A DNA stretch of 64,000 nucleotides from Scytonema sp. UIC 10036 (GCF_009725235.1 NZ_WJFC01000051.1:1-64000), one strand, 5' to 3'; positions 21,590 to 31,099 are shown, numbered from the stretch's first letter. The notes: generated by a model from the letters alone, not told the origin. Numbers and translations: made by a program.

Positions 21590-21617
21590 ACATCCTATCT
21601 ATAGGTAGGTAGGATGT
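21590..21617. promoter_or_regulatory. Palindromic operator at the TetR gene start
   Basis: A 28-bp imperfect palindrome with perfect outer 8-bp arms ACATCCTA / TAGGATGT. It covers the AGGAT ribosome-binding region five bases before the TetR start. Position and size fit a TetR operator. Confidence 0.6.
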
Positions 21618-21680
21618 CAAGCAATGACTGAAAACAGTAGAGTAACGTATAACGGGTTATAAAATTAAAATGGTACTGGG

Positions 21681-22211
21681 CTAAGTTCTGTCTGTTTCCC
21701 CTGATACGAATCGCTCTTTTTGAAGTTGCTTCTCATAAACGATTTCATACGGTTGATATCCAGCTTTACGATAGAACTTTGCTGCTTTTTCATTGCTACA
21801 TAACAAACTGACTCTCACAACTTCTAACTTTAAGTCTAAGAACCAATTCTCAGCTGCTTTCATCAGTGCAGCACCTACGCCTGCTTCTCGCATTGTTTCC
21901 AAAACGTATAAGTCCGAGATATAACCGTATTTTCGCTCCCGCTCAACAATATGCAAATCCCCTTCATCCAGTTCTTCTACAAAACAGACTAAAAAACCAA
22001 TGATGCTCTCCTTGGACTGGGCTACATAAATCTGACCATTTTGTTTCTTAACGATTTCTTCCAAATAAGCGAAATGTTCATTTCCAATCTGAGAACCTGA
22101 TGATCTGTTGGGATGTAAATCAGATTCAGTATCTTGAAGCAATTCCATTAATTTGACCAGAACCGGACGATCTTGAGGCTCGGCACTACGAATTGTAAAA
22201 TATAATGACAT
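21681..22211 (-). CDS. GNAT family N-acetyltransferase
   Basis: 176 residues. The GNAT fold is visible: IRSAEPQDRPVLVKLMELLQ, then IYVAQSKESIIGFLVCFVEE, the strand with YGYISDLYVLETMREAGVGA (the acetyl-CoA loop), and EKAAKFYRKAGYQPYEIVYE. It lies four bases from the PepSY fragment but there is no functional link. The substrate is unknown. Confidence 0.82.
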   Translation of the reverse strand: MSLYFTIRSAEPQDRPVLVKLMELLQDTESDLHPNRSSGSQIGNEHFAYLEEIVKKQNGQIYVAQSKESIIGFLVCFVEELDEGDLHIVERERKYGYISDLYVLETMREAGVGAALMKAAENWFLDLKLEVVRVSLLCSNEKAAKFYRKAGYQPYEIVYEKQLQKERFVSGETDRT

Positions 22212-22214
22212 AAA

Positions 22215-22454
22215 TCAGTATTCCATGTCGAACCAACATTGTATCCAAAAAGCTGATACGTGTAAAAAGTTACGGAGCCTGTCTGAAGACCGAGAAATTA
22301 AAAATTGCTCAATCTCAGGCTTAAATACTAAAAGACTACCCGTGAAACCGATAAAAGCTATTAGTATCCCTACAGCTAAACCAATATAGCGGTGCAGGAT
22401 AAAAGCTATGTCACGGAATTTGCGTGATTTCATAACGGATGTGATACCTCTCAA
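22215..22454 (-). pseudogene. PepSY-associated membrane protein, N-terminal fragment
   Basis: RKFRDIAFILHRYIGLAVGI then LIAFIGFTGSLLVFKPEIEQ is the first helix and turn of PepSY-TM proteins, usually 380-500 residues and found beside siderophore receptors. Homology ends after about residue 55 and the rest is missing. The likely start is the Met at 22433. It lies directly downstream of a decayed TonB receptor on the same strand, so this was an iron-uptake operon. Confidence 0.7.
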
Positions 22455-22465
22455 TTGATTTCAAA

Positions 22466-22930
22466 TTAGAACTTGACTGAGACGGTTCCCAAAACTGTAA
22501 ACGGTGCGCCAGGAGACAGCAGGAAACCTTGAGAATCGTAGTACTTGATATCAAGGAGGTTTTTAAAACTCAGTCCCACTTGGTAGTTTGCTTTCCGGTA
22601 AAATATTGTGGCATCAGTTCTCGCGTATGAAGGAATTGTAATGGTATTTGGCTGTTTTTCACTCGCAGGCTGTTCCTGTGGTGGTGTCTGTGAAGATGAT
22701 GCAACTGCTGTAAAGCTAAAAATTAAACCCTCATCACTATCAAATAACTCAACTATTGGTTGCGTTCACCTTTACACCAGTCACGAGAGTCAGAGACTGG
22801 GGAATGGGTGATTGAGAAAAAGACTGTGACCGGTTAATCTGCCCAGTTCGATAGGCTTTCTGTGCCCAGACAGGTTGAGCCGTGACTGCTACTCCGGCTA
22901 AGTATAAACCAAAGAACAGTTGCAGTTATT
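22466..22930 (-). pseudogene. TonB-dependent siderophore receptor, ends joined by a large internal deletion
   Basis: The 5' piece encodes the tail of a signal peptide (GLYLAGVAVTAQPVWAQ) and an AMIN-like start (SLTLVTGVKVNA), then a stop. The 3' piece reads TDATIFYRKANYQVGLSFKN, IKYYDSQGFLLSPGAPFTVL and ends GTVSVKF, the terminal phenylalanine typical of outer membrane barrels. The plug and most of the barrel, some 600 residues, are missing. The frames also differ between the two pieces. Confidence 0.72.
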
Positions 22931-22935
22931 TGCTT

Positions 22936-23359
22936 GGATCGGGGTGAATGTAATTGCAGTACGAGCAAGTTTGAGACGTATAATATAATGTCCGTTAGCA
23001 TAACCATAATAAAAATTTCTTCATTTCTTAGCGCCTTTGCGTCTTTGCGTGAGTTTTATTTAGGGTATATAAGCGGACATGATATAAGCAGGTGGCACAA
23101 ATATAACGGGAATTCTCGCTAAGTTAGCTTTTCGTACATATTGTGGAAAAGCGAGATATTACGCATAAGTTGATGGTGATAACATTTATAAAAAGTAGGT
23201 GAGCAAAAATAAATAGGTAATGTTACAAAATGTAAATACACTTATAGCCTTTACTAAGGATAAATAACGACCCGCATGAGTTAACTTTGACTGTGCCTAC
23301 CTACTTAGGAAAAGTTAAAACTTCCTACCATTTCTTTAGGAAATGCATCTTTAAAATAT
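22936..23359. other. Gene-free stretch
   Basis: About 424 bp. It includes the common cyanobacterial word GCGCCTTTGCGTCTTTGCG near 23031-23050 and is otherwise AT-rich. The last part should carry the promoter of the receptor gene at 23360. Confidence 0.45.
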
Positions 23360-24292
23360 ATGTTGAGAAAATTAACAAAAAAGTTTCAAAATTTAACATT
23401 AGCGACAAAGCTAACCACATTACTACTTATAATATTTATTGGGGGAATTACATTAAGTAGTATAGCTTTTGCTCATCTTCTAAATTACCAAGCTGAAATT
23501 GCAGTCAAATCAAGAGCTCGCTTTATATTCCAGAATATAAATGCTGTACGGCAATATACACTTGATGAAGTGCAACCAGTCTTGGAACGACGCTTAAAAG
23601 ATGATGAATTTGTACTGCAAGCTATCCCGTCTTACTCAGCAAGGAAAGTCTTTGGAACTCTACAAAAACAAGACCCAACTTACAATGACTTCTTTTATAA
23701 GGATGCGATGCTCAATCCTACCAATCTTCAAGATTTAGCTGATGGTTTTGAAACAACAATCGTGCAAAAATTCCAGCAAGCTAATAATCTTGAAAACACA
23801 ACATCAGGATATCGTTGGATTAACGGAGAAAAATACTTTTACATTGCTAGTCCCTTAGCCATAACAGACTCAAGTTGTCTGAGATGTCATAGTACCCCAG
23901 ATGTGGCTCCCAAGAGAATGATTAAAGTGTATGGATCGGAAAATGGATTTGGTTGGAAATTGAATGAAATTAATGGTGCTCAAATTGTTTCCGTTCCAGC
24001 AAATATAATTCTTGAGAGAGCTAACCAAGCATTGATGTTAGCAATAGGAATTATCACTCTAGTTTTTGCGATCGCGATATACGTAGCTAACCTATGGTTG
24101 AAGCGATATGTTATCCAACCTATCAAGGGTGTTGTTCGCGTTGCAGAAGCCGTAAGTACTGGTGATTTCGATGCTGAATTTGGGAAAGTGTCCAAAGATG
24201 AAATCGGCTCTCTTGTAGAAGCCTTTACTCGGATGAAGCTGAGTTTGCTTATGGCAATTCAAAGTTTTGAGCAACAGCGTCCAAAAGGATGA
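23360..24292 (+). CDS. DUF3365 (Tll0287-like) and HAMP receptor protein
   Basis: 310 residues. TM1 at about 17-40; a periplasmic Tll0287-like domain (about 45-215) with the heme-type motif CLRCH near residue 174; TM2 at about 223-246; and a HAMP linker (VIQPIKGVVRVAEAVSTGDF) to the end. There is no kinase or methyl-accepting output, so signalling must pass to a partner. The gene ends five bases before the end of a convergent Ser/Thr kinase gene. Covalent heme binding is known for relatives but is inferred here. Confidence 0.82.
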   Translation: MLRKLTKKFQNLTLATKLTTLLLIIFIGGITLSSIAFAHLLNYQAEIAVKSRARFIFQNINAVRQYTLDEVQPVLERRLKDDEFVLQAIPSYSARKVFGTLQKQDPTYNDFFYKDAMLNPTNLQDLADGFETTIVQKFQQANNLENTTSGYRWINGEKYFYIASPLAITDSSCLRCHSTPDVAPKRMIKVYGSENGFGWKLNEINGAQIVSVPANIILERANQALMLAIGIITLVFAIAIYVANLWLKRYVIQPIKGVVRVAEAVSTGDFDAEFGKVSKDEIGSLVEAFTRMKLSLLMAIQSFEQQRPKG

Positions 24293-24297
24293 AGCTT

Positions 24298-25794
24298 TTA
24301 TCCTTTAAACTTTATTTGAATGCGATTTCTAAATTCTTGTGCTCTTTGTTGGTGAGGAATTTTTGCTACCAAGATTTCTACCAATTGCTCTGGTGTTATA
24401 TTTGGGTTATTAGCTATAGTGTCTTCAATAAGAACAGTAGCGAAAGGTCCCACAAAACTCACCAGTTCTTTACGACAATATTGTAAAAATTCTGGATCGT
24501 TAGCAGCAGGAAAGCTAGTGACCGCATCCTGAAAGAGATTTGTTTCCTGAGGTTTTTCTGTTTTTGACAGAAGAACTTGAGCGCGATTTCTAAACTCTTG
24601 CGATCTTTGTGAATGAGGAATTGCTACAGCCAGATGTTCAACAAGTTCTCTGGGTGTAAGCTGTGGGAATTGATTTAAAGTATTTTTAAGCAGAACACTA
24701 GCAAACGGTCCCACAAAACTCGTTAATTCTTGCTGACAAAATTCTAAAAACTCTGAGTCAATACCCCTGGTATTTTCAATATTAGTTTTGATATCGGGTA
24801 ACTGTTGTTTCCATAGTTTATTTTCTTCTGCTTCTTCAGTCTTTGTAGCTTCAATCTCACCATTGCGGTCAGTTGGTTCCTTTTTATTTGGCTGGCTCAC
24901 ACCAAAATTAGCAGATAAAAGATGCGATTCTCCTTGGCTGCGATAAAAGCCTTGTAACTCATCAAAAACTTCTGTAGCTAACTGGTAACGGTCTAATGGA
25001 TTCTCCGCTATCATTTTTTCCAGTATTTCACTCAATTGGGGACTCACCTTAGCATAGGAGCGCCACTGCCACTTTAGAGCCGGATCGAGCAACAAATTTG
25101 GCATTTTTCCAGTCAGAAGAACAATGGCAGAAACACCCAGTGCATATAGGTCGCTACAGGGATAGCATTGTCCCAGACGAAGTTGCTCTGGTGGCGAATA
25201 GCCAATTTTGCCTACTACTGAACCCATCACAGAATACTGGTCATTTTCAGGATCGGCATTCCAAACCTCAGAGACTTTCTGTTTAACAATTCCAAAGTCA
25301 ATAAGCACGGGTTTCGACTGTTTCGGGGAAAGAATGACATTATCCGGTGCAATATCCCGATGAATGATATTCAACTGGTGAAGATAATCTAACACTGGCA
25401 GCAACTCCAATAACCATTGGATAACCTCAGCCTCAGAAAAAGGTTTTTTTTGCCTCGATTGGCGATCGCGCAGAAGTTGAGAATAGGTTTGACCCTCAAT
25501 ATATTCCTGCAAAATAAACAGCCGTTCTTGCTCGGTCAACCAAGCTAGAAATTTAGGTATTTGGGGATGATTAATTTGGTATAAAACTTTTGCTTCGCGC
25601 TCAAATAGGTCACGGTATTTGTTAAGTAAACGCTCTGATGTGTTTGGAGGTACAAATTCTTTAAGAACACAGGGTTCACCAAACCGCTGAGTATCGTACA
25701 CCAAATAAGTTCTTCCGAAGCCTCCCTTTCCAAGAAGCTTGTTAATTAAATAACGATGACCAATCAAAGTTCCAGGTTGAATCTCAGCTAGCAT
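24298..25794 (-). CDS. Ser/Thr protein kinase with two tandem C-terminal repeats
   Basis: 498 residues. The kinase domain (about 10-270) is complete: LLGKGGFGRTYLV, HRDIAPDNV and LIDFGIVKQ. A linker rich in Glu and Lys follows. Two repeats of about 60 residues come next, each with EFLEFCQQELTSFVGPFASV-like and LVEHLAVAIPHSQRSQEFRN-like blocks (about 350-415 and 435-498). No membrane segment follows. The repeats occur behind cyanobacterial kinases and may bind an effector. It faces the DUF3365/HAMP gene end to end. Confidence 0.9.
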   Translation of the reverse strand: MLAEIQPGTLIGHRYLINKLLGKGGFGRTYLVYDTQRFGEPCVLKEFVPPNTSERLLNKYRDLFEREAKVLYQINHPQIPKFLAWLTEQERLFILQEYIEGQTYSQLLRDRQSRQKKPFSEAEVIQWLLELLPVLDYLHQLNIIHRDIAPDNVILSPKQSKPVLIDFGIVKQKVSEVWNADPENDQYSVMGSVVGKIGYSPPEQLRLGQCYPCSDLYALGVSAIVLLTGKMPNLLLDPALKWQWRSYAKVSPQLSEILEKMIAENPLDRYQLATEVFDELQGFYRSQGESHLLSANFGVSQPNKKEPTDRNGEIEATKTEEAEENKLWKQQLPDIKTNIENTRGIDSEFLEFCQQELTSFVGPFASVLLKNTLNQFPQLTPRELVEHLAVAIPHSQRSQEFRNRAQVLLSKTEKPQETNLFQDAVTSFPAANDPEFLQYCRKELVSFVGPFATVLIEDTIANNPNITPEQLVEILVAKIPHQQRAQEFRNRIQIKFKG

Positions 25795-25916
25795 GGTTGT
25801 GTTGTTGTTTATAAGTAAAATTTTACCTAATACAACACGAGCATCCCAAATGAGCGTTTTTGATGATTTTGTGGTGTGAGCCGAAAAGCAAGCTTATCCA
25901 AACACAGTAGCAAACC

Positions 25917-26486
25917 TTAAATCTCCTGACAGACCTCTCTTAAACGAGTGGCTGTCAGCGTAAGCCCCTGTTGTTGTAACGTTTCTAAGTATTCCTTAAC
26001 TGCCTTGGGAGGTTTTTTCAGACGACTTCTTTGCCTTTGCGCTGCTTGGCAGACTGCTATGGAATCTAAATGAATAAGGTTTAGAATAAATTTGTCAGGA
26101 TGCAGAGCCTGGACTCCATATGGAGCCAGATCTGTGTCGCGAAAGTCTCTAAGATTGAAAGTTACAATATAACTTGCATCACAGTGAATTGCAGCTGCTA
26201 AGACATGACGGTCATCCATATCTGGAAGTTGTAACTCTGGGATCGTTACTTCATAACCAGTTACTAGGCAACCTTCAACCTTGGCATTCATCAAATTTTT
26301 GGTTCTCGTAAGTCGTTCCAATGTCAAATCGGGACGATTTTTCAAAACGTTTCGTATCCACTCATCGTGAATTTCCTCAGTCCATCGTGCAGCAAACAAA
26401 TTTGAGAGGGCAAGCTCCATTAAAAAATCACGAAGCGGTGCGGGATATAAAACGCTTGCATCATAGACAGCTCTGAAACTTGCCAT
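25917..26486 (-). CDS. PIN-domain toxin-like protein
   Basis: 189 residues. MASFRAVYDASVLYPAPLRD gives the first PIN acidic residue (YDASVL), and DMDDRHVLAAAIHCDASYIV plus TFNLRDF give the acidic cluster and last strand. This longer PIN type is typical of genes paired with an excisionase-like HTH protein. It follows such a gene by four bases on the same strand. It is probably an RNase toxin; targets unknown. Confidence 0.8.
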   Translation of the reverse strand: MASFRAVYDASVLYPAPLRDFLMELALSNLFAARWTEEIHDEWIRNVLKNRPDLTLERLTRTKNLMNAKVEGCLVTGYEVTIPELQLPDMDDRHVLAAAIHCDASYIVTFNLRDFRDTDLAPYGVQALHPDKFILNLIHLDSIAVCQAAQRQRSRLKKPPKAVKEYLETLQQQGLTLTATRLREVCQEI

Positions 26487-26490
26487 GAAT

Positions 26491-26958
26491 TTAATATCCC
26501 ATATTCAATTCTTGAGCTTCGGCAGCCAGCTCATCTAAAATTTTCCTTCTTTCTTCATCATTTCGTTTCTTGTAATCCAGTACATCTTGACAACGCATCC
26601 GCCGACTTGTCCCTTCCATGCGATAAGGAATTTTTCCTGATTCCAGTAAACCCATCACATAGGCATGGGAAACACCGAGGATATCAGCAGCTTCGTAAAC
26701 TTCAAGCTCCTGTCGAATTGGCTGCAACTTAACTGCGTTACCCCTAGCCATTTGTGCCAAAATCTCAACTAACTGGCAAAATGCGGACTCTGGGAGCGCA
26801 AAAGTTTCTCCCGTGTCACTTTGCATGAGCGCAATAGTACGGTTAGCTTGAGAATTTTGCAAATGCTTTGCTAATTTTTCATAACTTGCTTGAGCAACTG
26901 CTACCTCTTCTTCAGTCGGTAAAGCTGTATCTAAGGATTTGCGAAGGTCGAGTTTCAT
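26491..26958 (-). CDS. Excisionase-type HTH protein, probable antitoxin of the PIN gene
   Basis: 155 residues. A MerR/excisionase-like helix-turn-helix lies at about 92-135 (YEAADILGVSHAYVMGLLES then GKIPYRMEGTSRRMRCQDVL). The C-terminal helical tail (KKRNDEERRKILDELAAEAQ) is the likely toxin-binding part. It is the first gene of a two-gene operon with the PIN protein, a recurrent toxin-antitoxin pairing in cyanobacteria. Confidence 0.8.
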   Translation of the reverse strand: MKLDLRKSLDTALPTEEEVAVAQASYEKLAKHLQNSQANRTIALMQSDTGETFALPESAFCQLVEILAQMARGNAVKLQPIRQELEVYEAADILGVSHAYVMGLLESGKIPYRMEGTSRRMRCQDVLDYKKRNDEERRKILDELAAEAQELNMGY

Positions 26959-27084
26959 GAATTTTGACCTGTTGAATGTGTAACATTAAAGCTACTTAAG
27001 CTTTAACAATAGTAAGAATCCATAATTTTATTGTGAACTACCTTTCCTTGTAAAATTCCCCTTACCCAAGATATTCCTGAAATT

Positions 27085-27150
27085 AGTCACTAGTGAACCC
27101 ATTAAGTCACTGGTCACTGGTCACTGCTCACTGGTCACTGCTCACTGATT
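27085..27150. repeat. Short tandem repeat (TCACTGG/TCACTGC type)
   Basis: About eight imperfect 7-mers of the type TCACTGG or TCACTGC run from 27090 to 27147. They extend into the 3' end of the CCA gene, where they encode its last residues around the stop codon. Confidence 0.75.
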
Positions 27151-28382
27151 AACCCAGCCGCAAACTCTATTGCTTCTGCTGCTGTGGAAACCTTACCCTC
27201 TATCTGGGCTAGAGCTATTTCGGTCAGCAGTTGACCCACGAGTGGCGAAGCAGGAATTTTTAAGGTTATCATTATATCATTGCCACTCACTATTGACGTG
27301 GGATGAGCGACCAGATCGTCAGGGTTAAGGTAGCGGGTGATCAAGGGTGCAGTCTCCCCTACCGAGGTTCCGTTTGCTATGGCTAAAGTAACAATTGCTG
27401 GAAATGCCAATCCTGCTTCTTGAAACAAGAAGTATTGTTCTCGTACAGACAATTGAGGTGTCTTGAACTGTGGTATCAGTTTTAAAGCTGTCAAAACAGC
27501 TTTGATTTCAGCACGGCTGTATGTGAGTGTCATCAACTCTGTTTCTGCTGTCTCTGGTTCGGGTTTGACAAGACAGGCTAGTTTTGCAATTCCCAACCAT
27601 GTGGTTTTAACTGTGTCGCGTATATATTGAGAAAGTTCTACTCCCAGTTGATGCCATGTTTCTGCTATTTGAGATGCTGCTTTGTCAACTTCTGGAAGTC
27701 GCGAAATACTGTCTTTTGTCGAGTGTTTGAAGAACTGTGTCAACAAACCATCTTCCCAAGCTGCCATCGCCCAGGGAGTTCCTTGGGATGAATTGAGCAT
27801 ATAACCTAATTCTACCCTGACTCTTTCTGCTGCTACTGTGTTGATGTATGCAGCTAAAGAGCGAATTGTGTCTTGTGTATTTGACTCAATGGTAAAACCA
27901 AGTTGTGCTGCTTGGCGGTATGCTCGCATTAACCGCAACGGATCGTCTTCTAAGTTGGCAGGTGATATCATTCTTAAAAGACGCTGTTGCAAATCCGCAT
28001 AGCCTTGCAGGGGATCGATGATTTCTTGAGTATAGGGATTGTATGCGATCGCATTCACTGTAAAATCCCGTCTTTGCAAGTCCGTTGTCAAACTATCCCC
28101 TTCCTGTTGGGCGAAGTCAACCGTAGCTTGAGGAAACACCACACGAGCAATTTGTCTTTTTGCATCAAGTAACACAAAACCCGCTTTATAATATGAAGCG
28201 ATTTTGCGGGCTGTCTTGACAGCGTTCGATGGTAGTACAAAATCTAAATCCAGATATTCCCGTGTCCTAGAGAGAATCGCATCCCTCACAGCACCACCCA
28301 CCAGATAAGCTGGTTGAGGCAATAACTCCAAGCTAAAAGGCCAATAATCTGGGGATAAAGTAGAAGGAACTGAAATAGTCAT
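27135..28382 (-). CDS. tRNA nucleotidyltransferase / poly(A) polymerase family (CCA-adding)
   Basis: 415 residues. The class II nucleotidyltransferase signature is clear: YLVGGAVRDAILSRTREYLD with DLDFVLP (metal-binding Asp pair), then RRDFTVNAIAYNPYTQEIID and DPLRLMRAYRQAAQLGF. It adds CC, A or CCA to tRNA 3' ends; cyanobacteria can split these activities, so the exact one is open. The stop codon lies inside a short tandem repeat, so the last residues may vary between strains. Confidence 0.92.
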   Translation of the reverse strand: MTISVPSTLSPDYWPFSLELLPQPAYLVGGAVRDAILSRTREYLDLDFVLPSNAVKTARKIASYYKAGFVLLDAKRQIARVVFPQATVDFAQQEGDSLTTDLQRRDFTVNAIAYNPYTQEIIDPLQGYADLQQRLLRMISPANLEDDPLRLMRAYRQAAQLGFTIESNTQDTIRSLAAYINTVAAERVRVELGYMLNSSQGTPWAMAAWEDGLLTQFFKHSTKDSISRLPEVDKAASQIAETWHQLGVELSQYIRDTVKTTWLGIAKLACLVKPEPETAETELMTLTYSRAEIKAVLTALKLIPQFKTPQLSVREQYFLFQEAGLAFPAIVTLAIANGTSVGETAPLITRYLNPDDLVAHPTSIVSGNDIMITLKIPASPLVGQLLTEIALAQIEGKVSTAAEAIEFAAGLISEQ

Positions 28383-28468
28383 TGTAATAAAATTAAACCC
28401 AAGGACTGGGCAATATCAATTGCGCTTAAGCTAGAGTATCAATAAAGGTTCCTGGAATTAGTTCGATT

Positions 28469-28717
28469 ATGTGTATTTGCGTGAACTGCCATTATGTAGA
28501 TCGCTGTCTCACCTACCACGCGGTAGAAACGCAGCACGAGCAGCCCCACTTGACTGAAACACCAGATTTTGAGCCTAATGAACCTTCCATTAATGTTAAC
28601 ATCCGTCCGCGAGAGGATGTCATTGAAATGGAATGGGATGTTGTGGGATGTCTCAGCTTTAAGCGCGAAACGGGTAAGTGGTCTAAGTTACGTCCCGGTG
28701 AATTAGTGCCAACTTGA
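28469..28717 (+). CDS. ycf34: Ycf34 family protein
   Basis: 82 residues starting MCICVNCHYVDRCLTYHAVE. Cysteines 2, 4, 7 and 13 are the pattern tied to an iron-sulfur cluster in this family, which is found in cyanobacteria and algal plastids. The middle is acidic and the end conserved (MEWDVVGCLSFKRETGKWSK). Divergent from the CCA gene with an 86-bp gap that should carry both promoters. Confidence 0.9.
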   Translation: MCICVNCHYVDRCLTYHAVETQHEQPHLTETPDFEPNEPSINVNIRPREDVIEMEWDVVGCLSFKRETGKWSKLRPGELVPT

Positions 28718-28791
28718 TTGTTGGCGAGATTTCCATGAACGCCCCTTACCCTTATAAGAATGGGGCTATAGAAACGCGTGTCCGCCTATGC

Positions 28792-28958
28792 GACTCAATT
28801 ACTGTACGTTCGCTTATTTGATGAGGGAGAGAGGAATTAATGCCTGACTAGGTAAGGAAAAACTGGCATTAAGGATCTGATTGTACTTATCCCGTGTAAT
28901 ACGTGGGGAAGGCTAAAAGAGAGTGAAGGTGTAATACATGGAAAAAGAAATCGGGGTT
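28792..28958. repeat. Inverted-repeat copy A (pairs with 37939-38102)
   Basis: Starting at GACTCAATTACTGTACGTTC and ending around GTGTAATACATGG and its A-rich tail, this stretch matches the reverse complement of 37939-38102 at roughly three quarters of positions. Shared long words include GAGAGGAATTAATGCCTGAC and GGTAAGGAAAAAC. Confidence 0.75.
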
Positions 28959-29015
28959 TTCGGATCTGACATGAGAAAAATGAATTGACTTAGCCGGTGT
29001 TAGATGAAACTTGGT

Positions 29016-29038
29016 CTTACCATGTATTACATGGTAAG
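29016..29038. repeat. Perfect 23-bp palindrome
   Basis: CTTACCATGTA, one central T, then TACATGGTAAG. It contains the same CCATGTATTACATGG core as the tandem units at 37.9 kb. No T-run follows. Confidence 0.75.
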
Positions 29039-29215
29039 GACCCACTCCACTATCACAGGAATATCGTCAATACGCAAGAGAAGTTATTTCCATTATTTTT
29101 TTCTGCGCTAGTATGTTGGCAAATACGGATAGACTTGTACATCCCACCGTATTGTCTCGTAGTCTTGTTCAAAAATCTGCGGAGGAGTCCTATAGTTTTG
29201 TTTTTTCGTGCCCAC

Positions 29216-31099
29216 CTACTTATTTGGTTCAAAGCTATGAAGTTCTACAAGAGGCGATCGCCCTTTGAAATCACCCATTGAAACTTCAGAGCAACGATTC
29301 AAACAAAGGTTTTTAAATACCATCATTGCCATAGCATCTAACAACTTATTTGTTGTAAAAATTCCCTTATCATCATTAGGATTAGCTTCCGCAAACCAGA
29401 GTTGCAAGTTAGGCTTTACTAGCCGAAAATCATCAAAGCCATTTAACGCTTGATATTTTTCCTGAAACTTATCAAAAATCGCTACTAATATTTTATACTT
29501 GATTCTGTGCCAACTAAGCGGTTCCATTCCGTAAGATTTTTTTCGGTATGCCAATTTGTCCGGTAACCATTGTTTTGCCATTTCTCGGATAATTTTCTTA
29601 TCCCAAAACAGGATTTGTTGCATACTGGGTGGAATTGCCGCCAAGTATTCTACCAGACGATGATCCAAGAAAGGAACGCGAGCTTCGATACCTTGACCAG
29701 AAGAGCTTCTGTCTTCGTGCCAGAGATTGTATTGTTGTAGCGTTAGGATGCGCCGTAACATTTCTCTTTGAAAAGCAGTACACTCTGATGGTAAAGATAT
29801 TGACTCCTCTCCTAATAAGTCAAACAGATATGACCCATCTTTTAAGCTCATCGGCTTTTTGAGTTTGCTTACGTTTTGCTTTGCTTGAGTCAAATTACTA
29901 CTGAAACTATTCCAGTCTGATTGGGGAATATCTTCTGCAATTGAATAACCTCCTGCAAATTCATCAGAACCCTGTCCTAACAAAATCACCTTCAACTCAG
30001 GTATCAGAGTTTTGACATAGCGGTGAAGCTCAGACTTTAACATGAATTCTATATAAAATACCGGGGCATCTATTAACCAAATAAAATATTCAAATTTTTC
30101 TAAAGAAAAATGGATGTCCTCTAGAATTTTCTCTGGGTCAAACCAAACAGGATGAAAGGGTAAGTTTAGATAATCACACAGGTCACGCGCTGTTTGGGCA
30201 TCTCCAACCTCTAAGGAAAAATCAGAGACCATTGTAAAACAATGTAAATCTTTTTTGTATTGACTTGCTGCTGCTACAATCGCACTCGAATCAAGACCAC
30301 CGCTCAAAAAAGCTCCCACAGGTACATCACTCATCAGTTGCTTCTTCACACTGTCAGCAAACAGCTCGCGGTACTCTGTAATGTAATCTTGGGGTGAACG
30401 ATGGTCTTCTTCTGGTTCAGTTACGAAATAGTGACTCAATTCCCAATAGCAGTTTATCTCAAGAGTCGCCTGTTGAGCGTTGTAGGTTAAATAATGTCCG
30501 CCTGGTAATCTTTTGATTCCTTTAACATAGGATGTAGATGCACTTAAATTTGTTTTATCCTGCCATTGGGGTATGTTAGGAGCATCTGGATGTACTAACA
30601 ACGATGTTAATGTGGAGCCAAATATAAATTGCGAGCCGACTTGGCAATAGTACAACGGTTTGATGCCTAGGCGATCGCGTGCCAAAACTAATTCTTGCCT
30701 TTGGGTATCCCAAATGGCGAGCGCAAACATACCATTCAACTGCTGAAGTGCTTCTATACCGCATTCAGTATACAAGTGCAAAACCACTTCTGCATCGGAA
30801 TGACTACGAAAATCATACTTAGATTCCAACTGTGAGCGCAGCTCTTTGTAATTATAAATTTCTCCATTACAGACTACGAACATCGTTTGCTGTTGATTCC
30901 AAATTGGCTGCTTTCCTCCTGCAACGTCTATGATTGATAAGCGTCTAAATACTAGAGATAAGCGCTCCGAGTCAAACAACTGCTCGTCATCTGGACCCCT
31001 TTGAGACAATTGCTCGCTCATTTGGGTCAAAATATCAAGGCGCTGGGCATTTTCGCACAACTGAACTCCACTAGTTGCGAAACCTGCAAATCCACACAT
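29216..31099 (-). CDS. asnB: Asparagine synthase (glutamine-hydrolysing)
   Basis: 627 residues. The class II amidotransferase domain begins MCGFAGFATSGV with the catalytic Cys2 and has GEIYNYKELR. The synthase domain (about 240 on) has SGGLDSSAIVAAA, the ATP-pyrophosphatase loop. Both active sites are intact, so it could make free asparagine. Enzymes of this family also serve peptide natural products (for example lasso cyclases), and this one lies inside the repeat-bounded peptide locus, on the same strand as the GG-type peptide at 32003. A role there is only inferred. Confidence 0.9.
   Translation of the reverse strand: MCGFAGFATSGVQLCENAQRLDILTQMSEQLSQRGPDDEQLFDSERLSLVFRRLSIIDVAGGKQPIWNQQQTMFVVCNGEIYNYKELRSQLESKYDFRSHSDAEVVLHLYTECGIEALQQLNGMFALAIWDTQRQELVLARDRLGIKPLYYCQVGSQFIFGSTLTSLLVHPDAPNIPQWQDKTNLSASTSYVKGIKRLPGGHYLTYNAQQATLEINCYWELSHYFVTEPEEDHRSPQDYITEYRELFADSVKKQLMSDVPVGAFLSGGLDSSAIVAAASQYKKDLHCFTMVSDFSLEVGDAQTARDLCDYLNLPFHPVWFDPEKILEDIHFSLEKFEYFIWLIDAPVFYIEFMLKSELHRYVKTLIPELKVILLGQGSDEFAGGYSIAEDIPQSDWNSFSSNLTQAKQNVSKLKKPMSLKDGSYLFDLLGEESISLPSECTAFQREMLRRILTLQQYNLWHEDRSSSGQGIEARVPFLDHRLVEYLAAIPPSMQQILFWDKKIIREMAKQWLPDKLAYRKKSYGMEPLSWHRIKYKILVAIFDKFQEKYQALNGFDDFRLVKPNLQLWFAEANPNDDKGIFTTNKLLDAMAMMVFKNLCLNRCSEVSMGDFKGRSPLVELHSFEPNK

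Noticed and set aside
28997..29281. Open frame between the repeat and asnB
   Set aside because: It runs antisense into asnB and its product is low in coding character.
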